This document shows positions 63,531 through 64,000 of a DNA stretch of 64,000 nt, piece by piece. Source of the DNA: Spirosoma oryzae (GTDB lineage Bacteria > Bacteroidota > Bacteroidia > Cytophagales > Spirosomataceae). Made by a program: the position numbers and the translations under genes. The notes beneath the pieces are model-generated. The model ran no database searches. It was not told the DNA's origin and was given only the letters and a program-made list of their open reading frames with translations. The stretch is taken from positions 1 to 64,000 of the forward strand of contig NZ_PVTE01000011.1 in the NCBI RefSeq assembly GCF_003002825.1. The letters run 5' to 3'. Each line of letters starts with the position of its first letter. Within the stretch, counting starts at the first letter, position 1.

Positions 63531-64000
63531 TTACAGAAGCGATTGATAAACAGCCAGCGTTTGGGCCGCCGTGCGTTCCGCCGAGAAATCGGCCAGCCGA
63601 CGATAGCCTTTCTGAATCAGATCGGCTCGCAGGGATTCGTCGGTAATGACCCGCTCGATAGCCGTGCCGATGGCATCGGTATCGTCCGGATCGAAAAAAA
63701 CGGCTGCGTCGTCCGCCACTTCGGGTAAGGAGCTACGATCGCTCAACACGGCCGGACAACCGCTGGCGAACGCTTCCAGTACCGGAATGCCGAACCCTTC
63801 GTTGAGTGATGGAAAGATAAACGCCCGCGCCTGCCGGTAGAGGTCGAACAAAACGTTGTTGTCGGGAATGGGTGCATAACGAACGCGGCCCGCAAGCCCG
63901 GCCGACTGAAACGAGGCTTGCTCTGCCGACGAGAACGAACCTCCACCAGCGCATACCAGGTGCAGGTCCGGGTAGCGTTTAAACAGAGGGTCGATCGCCC
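63531..64000 (-). CDS. Glycosyltransferase family 4, partial (window edge)
   Basis: The frame is open from 63531 to the window end and beyond, so only the C-terminal 155 residues or so are seen. It has GRVRYAPIPDNNVLFDLYRQA, the GT4 core FPSLNEGFGIPVLEAFASGCPAVLSDRSSLPEV, and a tail that fits GT-B enzymes. The 5' part is outside the window. Confidence 0.88.
   Translation of the reverse strand, partial: AIDPLFKRYPDLHLVCAGGGSFSSAEQASFQSAGLAGRVRYAPIPDNNVLFDLYRQARAFIFPSLNEGFGIPVLEAFASGCPAVLSDRSSLPEVADDAAVFFDPDDTDAIGTAIERVITDESLRADLIQKGYRRLADFSAERTAAQTLAVYQSLL

Noticed and set aside
1-64000. CRISPR arrays, integrases, transposases or a prophage
   Set aside because: No regularly spaced direct repeats and no recombinase or phage structural proteins were seen on either strand.

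Overview
The window looks like chromosomal DNA from a Bacteroidota member of the Cytophagales, most likely Spirosoma or a close relative. The evidence is moderate GC, two SusC/SusD loci, a type IX secretion (T9SS) sorting domain, DUF1735, DUF4286, TPR-HTH regulators, and several promoters of the Bacteroidota form TTG-N19..21-TAnnTTTG. I ran no database search, so the genus is an inference.

Layout. The 3' end of an rRNA operon (5S rRNA, 12-126) opens the window, with a bidirectional terminator at 331-371. Next come small conserved genes, an SGNH esterase with DUF11 domains, and a two-gene carbohydrate unit (GT4 fused to an alpha/alpha barrel, then GH130). From 7.6 to 25.8 kb lies a nutrient-uptake region: SusC/SusD/DUF1735, a TPR-HTH regulator, a TonB receptor/beta-helix lipoprotein/beta-propeller phytase operon, and a second SusC/SusD pair. 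A gene-poor AT-rich gap (25.8-26.5 kb) precedes two tandem genes for acidic disordered proteins.

From 27.6 to 44.4 kb most genes are housekeeping: a blue-copper/sorbosone-dehydrogenase-like pair, meaB, ispD, queA, a gluconolactonase-like lipoprotein, lepA, an Lrp regulator, hslV, a histidine kinase/response regulator pair, dacB, a beta-CASP nuclease and accA. Between lepA and the Lrp gene is a structured RNA with tRNA-like ends. It has its own promoter and a rho-independent terminator but does not fold as a normal tRNA. At 44.5-46.2 kb a low-GC, overlapping pair (ABC/OLD-type ATPase plus PD-(D/E)XK-like protein) sits as a two-gene island resembling phage-defence modules.

From 46.2 to 51.7 kb are a HAD phosphatase, an M50 protease, an aquaporin, radC, rpsT, a Dabb-domain protein and an S1/P1-type zinc enzyme. 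From 51.8 kb to the end is an exopolysaccharide cluster: a WecA/TagO-type initiating transferase, GT2 and GT4 glycosyltransferases, a WcaF-type acetyltransferase, an OafA-type acyltransferase, a T9SS-secreted SGNH esterase and a Wzy-like polymerase. The last GT4 gene runs off the window.

The strongest candidates for something undescribed are the tRNA-like RNA (36771-36927), the ATPase/nuclease island (44459-46166) and the double hairpin touching the TTG start of ispD (31857-32004).
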